Notes: generated by a model not told the origin, from the letters alone. DNA of 64,000 nucleotides from Methylophilus sp. (GCF_008015755.1 NZ_SSGF01000016.1:1-64000); one strand, 5' to 3'. Counted from the stretch's first letter, positions 16,180-26,724 are shown. Made by a program: numbers and translations.

Positions 16180-16812
16180 ATGAAAAGAATTCTATTGGTA
16201 GATGATCACAGCATTGTCCGTGATGGTTTACGCAACCTGATTGAACTGGAAACTGATCTGCAAGTGACCGGGGAAGCTTCGTCAGGCGCTGAAGCGATTC
16301 AGCTGGTCCGCAAAAATGAATATGATGCCATGGTGCTGGATATTTCCATGCCGGACAAAAACGGTGTAGATACCTTGCATGAATTAAAGCATGTCTCGCC
16401 AGACTTGCCCGTGTTGGTATTGAGTGGTTATGCTGAGGATCAATATGCGCTCAATTTAATGCGCAACGGTTGTAAGGGCTATCTATCCAAGAATGCAGAT
16501 TCGGATGAAATCATTCTGGCGATTCGCACGGTATCGGCCGGTAAGCGCTATATATCGGCAGAACTGGCCGAATTAATGACCAATGAACTCAGCCATCCGT
16601 CTGAAAAGCAATTGCATGAAACTTTGTCTGACCGTGAGTTTCAGGTGTTCGTCAAACTGGCAACTGGCCAAACGCCGACCGCTATTGCAGATGAGTTATT
16701 TATCAGTATTAAAACGGTGAGTACTTACCGTAGCCGCATTTTAGAGAAAATGGCCATGAAATCGAATGCTGATTTGACCTACTATGCGATTAAATACGGG
16801 TTGCTTAATTAA
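16180..16812 (+). CDS. NarL/FixJ-family response regulator
   Basis: The 210-residue regulator has an N-terminal receiver with the acidic pair D8-D9, the phosphorylated D54 (LDISMPD), S82 in place of the usual Thr/Ser switch residue and K104. The C-terminal LuxR-type HTH includes LSDREFQVFVKLATGQTPT and SIKTVSTYRSRILEKM. It should be a transcription factor activated by a HisKA_3 kinase; the one at 13,493-14,923 is the obvious partner. It follows the YqjE-like gene by 33 bases, so the regulator may be transcribed with its own candidate targets. Confidence 0.9.
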   Translation: MKRILLVDDHSIVRDGLRNLIELETDLQVTGEASSGAEAIQLVRKNEYDAMVLDISMPDKNGVDTLHELKHVSPDLPVLVLSGYAEDQYALNLMRNGCKGYLSKNADSDEIILAIRTVSAGKRYISAELAELMTNELSHPSEKQLHETLSDREFQVFVKLATGQTPTAIADELFISIKTVSTYRSRILEKMAMKSNADLTYYAIKYGLLN

Positions 16813-16900
16813 GCCCATACCATGGAATATGCGTATGAAAACGATTATCAAGCAGCCTGTGTTAACCACTTATTTGACATCAGTCACTGGTTAAACTGTC

Positions 16901-17281
16901 ATGTATAGATTATTGTTAGTTGAAGATTCCGCACTGATTCGTGATGTCATCGTTGAGATGCTGCACGACTGTGATCAATTGGACGTCAAGGACATCGCCA
17001 CCACCAGCGATGAAGCCATAGACTTGCTCAACTCAAGACAATACGACATGATCGTGCTGGATATTGAATTAGCCAAAGGCACCGGCTTTGATGTGGTGCG
17101 CCATACACGCCAGCAAAACTACCCGTTTAAAGTGCCAGACATTGTCATGCTGACCAACCATGGCAATAGCTACTACCGCAATCTGGCGCACAATATGGGC
17201 GTGGAATACTTCTTCGATAAATCTCTGCAATTTGACGAGTGCATGGACGTGATCCAGCAGCACGCCAGCCATCTTTCCTGA
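16901..17281 (+). CDS. Stand-alone receiver-domain protein (CheY-like)
   Basis: The 126-residue protein is a receiver domain without an output domain. It has E8-D9, phosphorylatable D54 (VLDIELAKGTG), the switch Thr in VMLTNHG and the conserved Lys in YFFDKSLQ. It probably passes or drains phosphate in a relay with the nearby kinase and LuxR-type regulator, or binds a protein partner. It is the third phosphorelay component within 4 kb. Confidence 0.85.
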   Translation: MYRLLLVEDSALIRDVIVEMLHDCDQLDVKDIATTSDEAIDLLNSRQYDMIVLDIELAKGTGFDVVRHTRQQNYPFKVPDIVMLTNHGNSYYRNLAHNMGVEYFFDKSLQFDECMDVIQQHASHLS

Positions 17282-17312
17282 TTAGCCCACTTTCATGCTG
17301 ACGGTGGACGCT

Positions 17313-18719
17313 ATGCCCACACATTTTTGCACACGACTGTTGTCTGCATGCCTGTGTATGACCAGCCTGTGGCTGTCAGGGTGTGCGACGATTCCAGATG
17401 CCAAACAGGCGCTTAGCGAGATCAAGACACAGACCCAACCCGTGACGGTGGTGACAGCCAAACAAACCTTACCCCCTGGCAAAGTTGATCAAGCCTTAAA
17501 GAAACTGACTAGCGACGAAAGCATCCGTACCTCACTGGCCGAACACTTGCGTGTGGAGCAGGCGCTGTCGGGCAATAGCTTGTACGCTGATAACAAAGTC
17601 ACCATGCTGTTTAATGGCGAATTGACCTTTAGCCATATGCGGCAGGCGCTCGAAAAAGCGCAACAGCATATTCATCTAGAATACTTTACCTTTGAGGATG
17701 TGGATTTGGGGGGCATCACCCTGCAGGCGCTGCTGCTGGAGAAATTAGCGCAAGGGGTCAGCGTACATCTCATCTACGATGCGATTGGCTCCGCCGATAC
17801 GCCACCGGCACTGTTTGATCATTTGAAAGCAGCTGGGGCCAAAATCACGGTGTTTCATCCGGTGCAAGCCAGCAGCCTCGCCAGCATTAACCAACGTGAC
17901 CATCGCAAAATCATGGTGGTTGACGGCAAGCTCGCCATTGTTGGTGGCGTTAACTTGAGCAAAACCTACCAAAGCAAAGGCTCACTGCGGTTTTTTAGCA
18001 AACAAAAACTGCCCGACCTGCAACAAGCGAACTGGCGAGATACCGACATCATGATCACCGGCCCGGTGGTGGCCAATATCCAGCAAGCCTTTCTGGCGCA
18101 CTGGGATGCTGCACAGCCGCTGGACACGCGTGGTTTTTTTCCAACTTTAACCAAACAGGGAGGACAGTTTGTGCGTGTGATCACCACGCCCGCCAGCAAA
18201 CGTAAAAATACCGACTCACCATACTACTTGGCCCTGATCGCTGCCATTCAGAATGCACAACATCATATCATCCTCAATTCCGCCTACTTTGTGCCCACCA
18301 GCGCACAAGAGGAGGCCTTGGTCAACGCCGCCGACCGCGGCGTACAGGTGTCATTACTGGTGCCCAGTTTTAGTGACTCTACGCTGTCCATGCATGTACA
18401 GCGCTCGCATTACAGCCACTTGCTCAAACACGGCATTGCGATTTACGAGATGCAGGATCAAGTATTACATGCCAAAATGGTCTCTATTGACGGGGTCTGG
18501 TCGGTGATTGGCAGCTCGAACTTCGATTACCGCAGCGCAGGCATCAATGCCGAAATTGATGTGGTGATATTGGGCAACGACACCGCCAGTCTGCTGGAAA
18601 GCCGCTTTGAGCAGGATGTGAAGAATGCTGAGAAAATTGAATGGCAGCAGTGGCAGGAGCGTCCGCTCTGGCAAAAAATCAAGCAGCAATCATCGCGTAT
18701 GTTTGAGGGTATGCTGTAA
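17313..18719 (+). CDS. Phospholipase D-family lipoprotein, cardiolipin-synthase-like
   Basis: The 468-residue protein has a lipobox WLSGCAT (Cys 24), so it is probably a lipoprotein, followed by two PLD domains. The HKD motifs are HRKIMVVD (H197) and HAKMVSID (H386), each followed by the typical GG.N or GSSN stretch. PLD-family enzymes transfer phosphatidyl groups; cardiolipin synthesis is the usual bacterial role. The start at 17,313 has GGTGGA before it; an upstream ATG (17,295) would spoil the signal peptide. Lipid anchoring is unusual for ClsA/ClsB, so the substrate is open. Confidence 0.85.
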   Translation: MPTHFCTRLLSACLCMTSLWLSGCATIPDAKQALSEIKTQTQPVTVVTAKQTLPPGKVDQALKKLTSDESIRTSLAEHLRVEQALSGNSLYADNKVTMLFNGELTFSHMRQALEKAQQHIHLEYFTFEDVDLGGITLQALLLEKLAQGVSVHLIYDAIGSADTPPALFDHLKAAGAKITVFHPVQASSLASINQRDHRKIMVVDGKLAIVGGVNLSKTYQSKGSLRFFSKQKLPDLQQANWRDTDIMITGPVVANIQQAFLAHWDAAQPLDTRGFFPTLTKQGGQFVRVITTPASKRKNTDSPYYLALIAAIQNAQHHIILNSAYFVPTSAQEEALVNAADRGVQVSLLVPSFSDSTLSMHVQRSHYSHLLKHGIAIYEMQDQVLHAKMVSIDGVWSVIGSSNFDYRSAGINAEIDVVILGNDTASLLESRFEQDVKNAEKIEWQQWQERPLWQKIKQQSSRMFEGML

Positions 18720-18754
18720 AACGAATCATACGCTGACAGGATAGACGCACTGAA

Positions 18755-19225
18755 ATGATCGATAAGGACACCTGGGAATTACTGAGTTATGTCGTCACCG
18801 TCGTCGGCTTGCCGCTGGCGATTGTGACCTTTATGCTTGAACAGCGTAAAGAGCGCGAAAATGAGGACGAAGAGGTGTATCAGCTGCTGGCAGACAACTA
18901 CACCGACTTTTTAAAACTGGTGATGACCAATCCTGACCTGCAGCTGCGCTCGCACAGCGAATCCCTGGCCATGACGGCAGATCAGGAGGAGCGCAAACTG
19001 GTGCTGTTTGAGATATTGATTTCGCTGTTTGAACGCGCCTATTTGCTCACCTACGACCCAGACATGCGCGGCAAACGCCTGCGGCGCTGGATGTCATGGG
19101 AGGACTATATGCGTGAGTGGTGCCAGCGTGAAGATTTTCGCCAGCATCTGCCACGCTTGTTAGTGGGCGAGGATGCTGACTTTGTTGCGCATATTACGCG
19201 CATTGCGCAAGAAGCGGCGCAATAA
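18755..19225 (+). CDS. Small membrane-anchored protein of unknown function
   Basis: The 156-residue protein has one N-terminal membrane helix (LLSYVVTVVGLPLAIVTFML) followed by a charged cytoplasmic domain (EQRKERENEDEEVYQLLADNY...). The remainder is helical, with several Trp residues in RRWMSWEDYMREWCQRED. I do not recognise a family with certainty; the arrangement resembles DUF4760-type proteins. It lies 35 bases after the PLD gene and is probably in the same transcript. Confidence 0.65.
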   Translation: MIDKDTWELLSYVVTVVGLPLAIVTFMLEQRKERENEDEEVYQLLADNYTDFLKLVMTNPDLQLRSHSESLAMTADQEERKLVLFEILISLFERAYLLTYDPDMRGKRLRRWMSWEDYMREWCQREDFRQHLPRLLVGEDADFVAHITRIAQEAAQ

Positions 19226-19247
19226 CGCAGTGCGCCTCGGCAAAATA

Positions 19248-20096
19248 TTACTTTTTAAGCGGCGTCAGCTTAAACCCCGCTTGTTTAAACGCCTGTAACA
19301 ATCCATTCTGCCCGGCCAAATGCGCCGCGCCAACCGCAATAAACACACGGTGCTGCCTGGCCTGATCAATACTGCGGGTGGCCATCAGCACATTGCGCTC
19401 ATCCAGCAATTTGACTCGCATGCGCTGCCACAAGGCTGCAGGCAAAATTCCACGCGTCATCGCATCATCCATATTCGCCACCTGCTCGGCATCCCCGGCC
19501 TGATAGGCTTTAATCAGCTTTTCAAAATCGCCTTCTTTTTGCTTTTGGCTACGCTTGAGCACAGCACGCAACATCAGTAACTGCTCGTCCATCGTCATGC
19601 TGTCCATCACGCCAAAATGCTCCTGCGGGCTTTCCAGCCCGAGCACCTGTTTGTCCAGCTCTTCTGCTTTGGCCTTGAGTAAAAAGTCTTGCGCAAAAGG
19701 CGTTTGCGGCTTGGGGAGGTCAAAAATCACGGCCAGCAACCATGGCTTCATTTTGAGCACATGGTCCATCGGCATCACATGCATATCCGCCAGGCTAGAG
19801 ACTTTATCCAGCTCGGCGTCTGATAAATACTGTTGCAAGTTACCTTGTGGCAACTGTAACAGTGATGCTGGCGGCGCCTCTGCCACTTCTAGCATAAATA
19901 CATCGACCTGCTTGAGTGACTGCACCACCGCAGGCGCAAACTCGGTGACGCGGTTATCGTCGGTATGCATGGTGCCAAACAGATAACTTACCTGCCCGCC
20001 AGGTGACTCCAACTGCCAAAACAGGCTTTTTTCAGCCGCGCTTAAAGGCTGGCCCAACAAGATACATACCGCGGCTAATAGCCAGACTCCTCGCAT
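19248..20096 (-). CDS. TraB/GumN-family exported protein
   Basis: The 282-residue protein starts with a signal peptide (MRGVWLLAAVCILLGQPLSA) and the TraB/GumN hallmark SYLFGTMHTDD. A conserved pattern with FMLEVAE and, near the C-terminus, VFIAVGAAHLAGQNGLLQAF follows; the GT.H and GAAH.. histidines suggest a metal-dependent active site like that of erythromycin-esterase/Tiki-type enzymes. The start at 20,096 is chosen because GAGGA lies six bases upstream; ATG 20,108 is also possible. It is divergent from the patatin gene. Substrate unknown. Confidence 0.8.
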   Translation of the reverse strand: MRGVWLLAAVCILLGQPLSAAEKSLFWQLESPGGQVSYLFGTMHTDDNRVTEFAPAVVQSLKQVDVFMLEVAEAPPASLLQLPQGNLQQYLSDAELDKVSSLADMHVMPMDHVLKMKPWLLAVIFDLPKPQTPFAQDFLLKAKAEELDKQVLGLESPQEHFGVMDSMTMDEQLLMLRAVLKRSQKQKEGDFEKLIKAYQAGDAEQVANMDDAMTRGILPAALWQRMRVKLLDERNVLMATRSIDQARQHRVFIAVGAAHLAGQNGLLQAFKQAGFKLTPLKK

Positions 20097-20304
20097 CGCA
20101 TTCCTCATGATTTCATTCGTCCATTGGTTGACTGGCCTGGCTTGAATAGGTTTCCTATCAACGACCAGCCAACATCGTCTCACAAATAGTGCGCAGCTGC
20201 CATGTTTGCTGATTGTGCCTCTGCCATCACGCAGGGTTGTCACAGATATGATACAGCGCTACCATGTGTTAAAAAATATCAACGATACACACAGGGAGAT
20301 GGCC

Positions 20305-22779
20305 ATGCATCCGACCGACCAGGCAACAGAAACCGACCCGCATAAAACACATGTGTTTGAAGCCGTGCTGGATGCTGAAATGTGTGGCATGGCCCATTTG
20401 CGTCCAGACATGCACAAGGACAACCTGATTGGCCTGGCCTTCTCCGGCGGCGGCATCCGCAGCGCCACGCTCAATCTCGGCATCTTGCAAGGGCTGGCCA
20501 AAAAAGGCCTGCTCAACAAATTCGACTATCTTTCAACCGTCTCTGGCGGTGGCTATATCGGTGCCTGGTTTTCCAGCCTGGTCAAGCATAGCAACCATGT
20601 GAATACCGTGCAGGCCGAACTGGTGCTATCGACCCAACCGCAAACGCTTGTCGCACGGCAGCTTACAGCCACCGAACAAGCCATTCTCTGGCTACGCAGT
20701 TACAGCAACTACCTGACGCCCAAAACCGGCTTATTCACCGGCGATACGCTGGCTGCGCTGGCACAATGGATGGCCAACACCCTGCTCAATCAGGTACTAC
20801 TGCTGTGTGTGCTCATCGTCTTGATGATGTCGGTGATCTTTTTCAGCCACTCGGAGATACATGGCAGCCTGCTGCCCGCATTCACGCTGGATAGCGAGCT
20901 GTTAAAGCAACTGCTTGAAAATACAGCACAAACGCTCACCGGCAAAACTGGCATCGTCCTGGCCCTCATCAGCCTGGCCAGCTCATTCTATTTTAGTCGC
21001 CGCAACTGTCTGAGCAACGCACATGCGCTTTACCCGGTGCTGGCCTTTTTGTGCGGCGTGCTAGGATTCAGCCTGCTGCTGTGGGCGATTCCCCAGTCAA
21101 GCTGGCAACAGCTATTGACAAGCCATGTGGGTGAAAGCGAGGCCAGTCAGCTCCAGCCAAACTATTGGATAGGCTTGGGTGTGCCGGTGATTTCACTGCT
21201 GATTTCTGCCGGGCTGGTCGCCATCATGGGCATCGGTGGACGTATGATCGACGTCAGTACGCGAGAGTGGTGGCATCGCATCGGCGGCATCAATATCGGC
21301 TTTTGTGTCATCTGGCTTGCGCTGTTCGCTTGCGCACTTTATATTCCGGTGCTGATTCATCAATGGCTAGGCAATCTGGGCACGACAGAGAAAAGCCTGA
21401 CCGGGATAGGCTCCTGGTTACTGGCGTTTTTCACTGCCAGGCTAGGCAAAAGCCGCGCGACGGGCACGGAGTCGCCCAATAGCCTCAAAGGCGCATGCAC
21501 CACTGCCCTGCCTTATATTGTGGTCGCGCTTATCCTGCTGGTCTCTGGCTACCTGAGTTTCAGTCTGTACCTTTCGCCTCATCGTGGCTTATGGTTTTCT
21601 GCCGCCATATTCATCGTTATTGTCGGCAGCTGGCGCATCGATATCAATGTGTTTTCATTGCACAATTTTTACCGTAACCGTCTGACACGCTGCTATCTGG
21701 GGGCAACAAACAATGCGCGCAAACCCAATAGTTTCACCGGTTTTGACAACAATGATGATCTCGCCATGTCTGCTTTGCGCGGGCAACGGCCAACCCATAT
21801 CGTGAATACCGCCGTGAATATCAGCGACGGCTCGCAACTGGCCTGGCAACAACGCCAGGCGGCTTCGTTTATGTTCAGCCCTTATTATTGCGGCTTTAAA
21901 TTGCCGGATAACGAAGTCTGGTATGACACCCATCACTACACCGGCGAAGGCGGCCCGGAGCTGGGTAGCCTGGTCTCGACCAGTGGCGCCGCCGCCAGCC
22001 CCAATATGGGTTATCACACCAACCCGGTCATGGGCTTTATTATGACTATTTTCAATGCACGCCTGGGACGCTGGTTTGGCAACCCGCTGCATGAGAATTA
22101 CTTTAACCGTCTGCTGATGCGATTTCGCTGCAAGCTGCGGCTACGCAATCCGCCACAACGGCAATCGCCGTTCTGGAACCTGTTTTACCTGATCAAAGAG
22201 TTAATCACCAACACCGGCCCGACCTCGGGCTATCTGTACTTGTCCGATGGCGGCCATTTTGAAAACCTCGGCATTTATGAACTGGTGCGCAGACGCTGCA
22301 AACTGATTATTGCTGTAGACGCCGGTGCCGATGGCTGCTATGAATTTGAAGACTTAGGCAACGCTATCCGCAAATGCAAGGTCGACTTTGGCATTACCAT
22401 TAATCTCAATCTCGACCATTTATTACCCGTCAACGATTGCAAATATGGTTTGTTTAAATGCGGCACCCGCCATTTTGCCATTGGCAGCATTGACTACCTG
22501 GGCGATGGCGATCCGGCCCATATGGGTTATCTGGTGTATATCAAAAGCTCGCTGACGGGCGATGAGCCCAGCGACCTGATTAATTTTAAATTGCAAGAAC
22601 CCAGCTTTCCGCACCACAGTACGGTAGACCAGTTTTTTAGTGAATCACAGTTTGAGAGTTATCGCCGACTGGGCGAGCATATTGCGCAACACCTGAAGCT
22701 GCCTGCCAATCACACGGATAAAAGAGCGGCCGAACAAATACAAGCACTACTCCCAGGCCTGCTGGAAAGTGCGACTTAA
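20305..22779 (+). CDS. Patatin-like phospholipase with a multi-helix membrane insert
   Basis: The 824-residue protein begins with the patatin core: GLAFSGGGIRSATLNLGILQ (oxyanion hole, near residue 48) and LSTVSGGGYIGAW with the probable nucleophile Ser 80. The catalytic aspartate motif YLSDGGHFENLGIYEL comes only at about residue 648. Between them, roughly residues 155-445, are about seven hydrophobic segments (such as VLLLCVLIVLMMSVIFF and YIVVALILLVSGYLSFSLYL). The enzyme is therefore probably an integral inner-membrane lipid acyl hydrolase. The start at 20,305 follows GGGAGA. A PhoD-type phosphatase gene follows after 25 bases. Confidence 0.85.
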   Translation: MHPTDQATETDPHKTHVFEAVLDAEMCGMAHLRPDMHKDNLIGLAFSGGGIRSATLNLGILQGLAKKGLLNKFDYLSTVSGGGYIGAWFSSLVKHSNHVNTVQAELVLSTQPQTLVARQLTATEQAILWLRSYSNYLTPKTGLFTGDTLAALAQWMANTLLNQVLLLCVLIVLMMSVIFFSHSEIHGSLLPAFTLDSELLKQLLENTAQTLTGKTGIVLALISLASSFYFSRRNCLSNAHALYPVLAFLCGVLGFSLLLWAIPQSSWQQLLTSHVGESEASQLQPNYWIGLGVPVISLLISAGLVAIMGIGGRMIDVSTREWWHRIGGINIGFCVIWLALFACALYIPVLIHQWLGNLGTTEKSLTGIGSWLLAFFTARLGKSRATGTESPNSLKGACTTALPYIVVALILLVSGYLSFSLYLSPHRGLWFSAAIFIVIVGSWRIDINVFSLHNFYRNRLTRCYLGATNNARKPNSFTGFDNNDDLAMSALRGQRPTHIVNTAVNISDGSQLAWQQRQAASFMFSPYYCGFKLPDNEVWYDTHHYTGEGGPELGSLVSTSGAAASPNMGYHTNPVMGFIMTIFNARLGRWFGNPLHENYFNRLLMRFRCKLRLRNPPQRQSPFWNLFYLIKELITNTGPTSGYLYLSDGGHFENLGIYELVRRRCKLIIAVDAGADGCYEFEDLGNAIRKCKVDFGITINLNLDHLLPVNDCKYGLFKCGTRHFAIGSIDYLGDGDPAHMGYLVYIKSSLTGDEPSDLINFKLQEPSFPHHSTVDQFFSESQFESYRRLGEHIAQHLKLPANHTDKRAAEQIQALLPGLLESAT

Positions 22780-22804
22780 GCCATTACTGCCACACGGAGC
22801 ACGC

Positions 22805-24466
22805 ATGTCATCACACAATATTGTTTTGGGCCCCTTGCTGGGGCTGGAGGGTGAGCACGCAAACGCCACCATTTACAGCGTTTGCTTTCTGTCTGAAAAC
22901 GACATCGACGCCGCTAGCCTGGCCTATCGCATCGGCAAACAAAGCCTGCGGAGCGAGTTCACCTTGATCAGCACCCTGAGCCGTGGCAAGTTCTGGCGCG
23001 CAGAAATCGCGATTCCACTGGCGCCGCTAGACCAGGTGTGCAATTACCAGATTTTGATTGAGTCGCAGGCAGCCAGTTATACCCTCACGCGCAACAGCCT
23101 GGTCGCAGAGTGGTCGTTTTTCTGCCCGGCAGCCAAGCAGCGCATACAACTGGCATTCGCCTCATGTAATGGCTTTTCGTCAGACAAGGTGCGCGCGCAA
23201 CACCCAGCGCCTATGGACTACCTGTGGCAACGCATGCAGCAACAGCAAGCTGCGCATATGGCGAATGTGGATTATGCAGAAGTGGTCGATGCGCCTTATG
23301 CGGCCCTGATCATGGGCGGTGACCAGATTTATGCAGACGCCATTTTCAATCAAAAACAGCCTTTGTATGCCTGGTCGCAAAAACCGCTCAAAGCACAATT
23401 ATCGGCGCCAGTCTCTGACACGCTCAGGCAGCGTATAGATAGCTTCTACCTCGACACCTATCTCAGAAGCTGGACGCAATCGGCGGCCTTACGCTACTGC
23501 CTAGCCAGCATTCCCAGCGTCATGATGTGGGATGACCACGACATTATCGACGGCTGGGGCTCACAACCTTATCGGCTCGAAGCGTGCCCGACGTATCAGG
23601 CCATGTTCGACAGCACAAAAAAATATTTCACACTGTTTCAAGTCAGAAGCGTCAACAACCAGGCCCTGCAACAAACCACTGCCGCACCCGCGCATTTTGG
23701 CATGACCCTGCGTTTTCGAGATTATGGCCTGCTGGTGATGGACAACCGCAGCCAGCGTACCTTGCACAACATTATGGGTAGCGGCAAAGCTGACTTCATC
23801 CAAGGCCTGTCCGAACTACAAGCAGGCTGGCAAGCGGGTCAAAAACTGCTAGTACTGAGTGGCGTGCCATTTCTTTACCGCCACTTTTCCGAAAGCGACA
23901 ACAATATCCGCCTGAGTATACATTTTGATGCCTACGACGATATGGCGGACCACTGGCGATTTAGTACGCATTACGATGAAATGTGCAGCATTTTGCAGCG
24001 GCTGCTGCAGTTTCAGGCGACATTGCAGGCGCACACGCCGACCAAGGTATTTATTATTTCAGGCGATGTGCATGTGGCAGCCAGCGGTATCTATCGTGAG
24101 CAGCCTAACCCTGCAAATCCATCAAACACCGGCAATATCGTACAACTGATTTCTTCTGGCATTGTGCACCCGCCACCAATGAGCATGGAGCAATCGGTGA
24201 TCCGGATGGCGTCTAGCGTCACGCAGCCGGACATTGACCTGGGCGGTGGCTGCGTCTTATCTGCCACGCTGCGCAAAGACGCGTCTGGCAATCGTTTTTT
24301 ATTTCACCGTAACTACGCCTGCATGCATGAAGGCAGTGACCACAAGGTGTGGGTCAACTGGCATTATGAAACCATCGATTTTCCGCATGCGAACGACCTG
24401 ACTGCGCGTGCGCAAAGCCAGGCGAGCCCAAGCTTGGGTTATCAAGTGCTGGGACTGCCTTACTAG
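22805..24466 (+). CDS. PhoD-like metallophosphatase
   Basis: The 553-residue protein has the PhoD-type metallophosphatase pattern: ALIMGGDQIYADAIF (Asp ligands), IPSVMMWDDHDIIDGWGS (Asp-His pair) and KVFIISGDVHVAASGIY (histidine ligands). The N-terminal 110 residues are a beta-rich domain and there is no signal peptide, unlike secreted Bacillus PhoD. It probably hydrolyses a phosphodiester or phosphomonoester on the cytoplasmic face. GGAG before ATG 22,805 supports the start. Its close coupling to the membrane patatin suggests joint phospholipid turnover. Confidence 0.82.
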   Translation: MSSHNIVLGPLLGLEGEHANATIYSVCFLSENDIDAASLAYRIGKQSLRSEFTLISTLSRGKFWRAEIAIPLAPLDQVCNYQILIESQAASYTLTRNSLVAEWSFFCPAAKQRIQLAFASCNGFSSDKVRAQHPAPMDYLWQRMQQQQAAHMANVDYAEVVDAPYAALIMGGDQIYADAIFNQKQPLYAWSQKPLKAQLSAPVSDTLRQRIDSFYLDTYLRSWTQSAALRYCLASIPSVMMWDDHDIIDGWGSQPYRLEACPTYQAMFDSTKKYFTLFQVRSVNNQALQQTTAAPAHFGMTLRFRDYGLLVMDNRSQRTLHNIMGSGKADFIQGLSELQAGWQAGQKLLVLSGVPFLYRHFSESDNNIRLSIHFDAYDDMADHWRFSTHYDEMCSILQRLLQFQATLQAHTPTKVFIISGDVHVAASGIYREQPNPANPSNTGNIVQLISSGIVHPPPMSMEQSVIRMASSVTQPDIDLGGGCVLSATLRKDASGNRFLFHRNYACMHEGSDHKVWVNWHYETIDFPHANDLTARAQSQASPSLGYQVLGLPY

Positions 24467-24498
24467 CGTCTGAGACTAGACGCGCGAATGAGACCAGA

Positions 24499-26724
24499 CT
24501 AGCGGCCCGCGCCAGGTTTTCTGGCTTTATGCTTGTAGGCCGGATTCTTGGTCTGGTTAAAGCCTTTAGGCATGGCCTTGGCCTGGAAACGGCTGCCGTC
24601 GGACTGCACAATTTGCTGCAATACTGCGGGCTGATAGGCAGGCACCAGATGTTTTTTACCGTTACCAATCAAATCAGCGCGTCCCATTTTTTTGAGCGCT
24701 TCGCGCAGCATGGGCCAATTTTGCGGGTCGTGGTAGCGAATAAACGCCTTTTGCAACTTGCGGATGGTGCCGGTTTTGGCCACAGGCACCGTCTCAGAAT
24801 CAGCAGTCACTTTACGTAATGGATTTTTGCCGCTGTGGTACATGGCGGTCGCCATCGCCATTGGTGTCGGCGTGAAGGTCTGCACCTGGTCGAGGCGGAA
24901 ATCATTACGCTTGAGCCATAAGGCCAGATTAATCATATCTTCATCTGTCGTGCCAGGATGCGCGGCAATAAAGTATGGAATCAGATACTGTTTTTTGCCT
25001 GCCTCGGCACTGAATTTTTCAAACATGCGCTTGAATTCATCATAAGCGCCCATGCCCGGCTTCATCATTTTGCTCAGCACGTTTTCTTCTGAGTGCTCAG
25101 GCGCGATCTTGAGATAGCCACCCACATGATGCTGCACCAGCTCTTTGACATATTCTGGTGATTTCACGGCGAGGTCATAACGCAAGCCCGACCCAATGAG
25201 GATTTTTTTCACACCTCGCAGGTTACGTGCTTTGCGATAGAGCTGAATCAGTGCCGAATGGTCGGTGTTGAGGTTTTCACACACGCCCGGATAGACGCAA
25301 GACAACTTGCGGCAATTTTTTTCAATATCTTCAGACTTGCACGACAAGCGGTACATATTGGCGGTCGGCCCGCCAAGGTCAGAAATGACACCAGTAAAAC
25401 CATCCACTTTGTCGCGGATTTCCTCAATCTCGCGCAACACGGAGTCTTCAGAGCGACTCTGGATAATACGGCCCTCATGCTCGGTAATCGAGCAGAAGGT
25501 ACAACCGCCAAAACAGCCGCGCATGATGTTGACCGAAAAGCGGATCATTTCCCAAGCCGGGATATTGGCACCTTTGTAGGCCGGATGCGGCTTGCGCGCA
25601 TATGGCAAGTCGTAAACATAATCCATCTCTTTGGTACTGAGTGGAATCGGGGGCGCATTCAGCCAGACTTCACGCTGACCATGCCGTTGCACCAGCGCTC
25701 GCGCATTGCCTGGGTTGGCTTCCAGATGCAGCACGCGTGAAGCATGCGCATACATCACCGGGTCACTCACCACCTCTTCATACGACGGCATGCGGATCAC
25801 CTGACGGTCACGCGGCACTTTGGTGGCTTTGAGCGGCAATGGCAAGCTAATCGTTGGTGCAGCAGCCGTGGTATCGCCAGCCTTGTCATCGGTCGCGCAA
25901 CTGGCATCGCCCTTACCCATTTTCATGGCGTAAGGGTCTTCGTGTTTCTCGACCACACCTGGTCGGTCCAAACGGGTCGAAGGCACTTCTACAAAGTCAT
26001 CAGGCACCTGTTTGCGGATAAACGCCGTGCCACGGATATCCTGAATTTCGTGCACCGGCTCACCGCGCGCAATGCGGTGTGACAACTCAACAATGGCGCG
26101 CTCGGCGTTGCCATAGAGCAGAATATCGGCTTTGGAATCGATGAGGATAGAACGACGGACTTTATCTGACCAGTAATCGTAATGGGCAATGCGGCGCAGG
26201 CTGGCCTCAATGCTACCAATCACCAGCGGCACATCTGCATAAGCTTCCTTACAGCGCTGCGAATAGACCAGCACTGCACGGTCCGGGCGCTTGTTGGGCT
26301 CGGCATTCGGCGTGTAAGCATCGTCAGAACGGATCTTACGGTCTGCCGTATAACGGTTGACCATACTATCCATATTGCCAGCAGTCACGCCAAAATACAG
26401 ATTCGGTTTACCCAACACCTTAAAGGCGGCGGCTGACTGCCAGTCCGGCTGCGCAATAATACCGACGCGAAAGCCCTGTGCTTCTAGCAGACGCCCTATC
26501 AAGGCAGCGCCAAAGCTGGGGTGGTCAATGTAGGCGTCACCACTCACCAGAATAATGTCGCAACTGTCCCAGCCAAGCGCATCCATTTCGGCGCGGCTCA
26601 TCGGCAGCATAGGCGCAGTACCAAAGCGCTTGGCCCAATACGGGCGGTAGCTGTTAACAGGTTTGGCAGTAAGGGAGGTGTAAATTTCCACGCGGGTGAC
26701 CAGCAATGCTTGAGAGTTGCGCAT
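24499..26724 (-). CDS. ygiQ: YgiQ-family radical SAM protein
   Basis: The 741-residue protein has an N-terminal domain beginning [22 protein letters not shown] and [22 protein letters not shown], both typical of YgiQ/UPF0313. The radical SAM core carries the cluster-binding CFGGCTFC after [24 protein letters not shown] and the C-terminal basic tail also fit. The substrate of YgiQ proteins is unknown. A region rich in low-complexity residues near 270-300 ([15 protein letters not shown]) is probably a linker. It converges with the PhoD-like gene and appears monocistronic. Confidence 0.9.
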   Translation of the reverse strand: MRNSQALLVTRVEIYTSLTAKPVNSYRPYWAKRFGTAPMLPMSRAEMDALGWDSCDIILVSGDAYIDHPSFGAALIGRLLEAQGFRVGIIAQPDWQSAAAFKVLGKPNLYFGVTAGNMDSMVNRYTADRKIRSDDAYTPNAEPNKRPDRAVLVYSQRCKEAYADVPLVIGSIEASLRRIAHYDYWSDKVRRSILIDSKADILLYGNAERAIVELSHRIARGEPVHEIQDIRGTAFIRKQVPDDFVEVPSTRLDRPGVVEKHEDPYAMKMGKGDASCATDDKAGDTTAAAPTISLPLPLKATKVPRDRQVIRMPSYEEVVSDPVMYAHASRVLHLEANPGNARALVQRHGQREVWLNAPPIPLSTKEMDYVYDLPYARKPHPAYKGANIPAWEMIRFSVNIMRGCFGGCTFCSITEHEGRIIQSRSEDSVLREIEEIRDKVDGFTGVISDLGGPTANMYRLSCKSEDIEKNCRKLSCVYPGVCENLNTDHSALIQLYRKARNLRGVKKILIGSGLRYDLAVKSPEYVKELVQHHVGGYLKIAPEHSEENVLSKMMKPGMGAYDEFKRMFEKFSAEAGKKQYLIPYFIAAHPGTTDEDMINLALWLKRNDFRLDQVQTFTPTPMAMATAMYHSGKNPLRKVTADSETVPVAKTGTIRKLQKAFIRYHDPQNWPMLREALKKMGRADLIGNGKKHLVPAYQPAVLQQIVQSDGSRFQAKAMPKGFNQTKNPAYKHKARKPGAGR

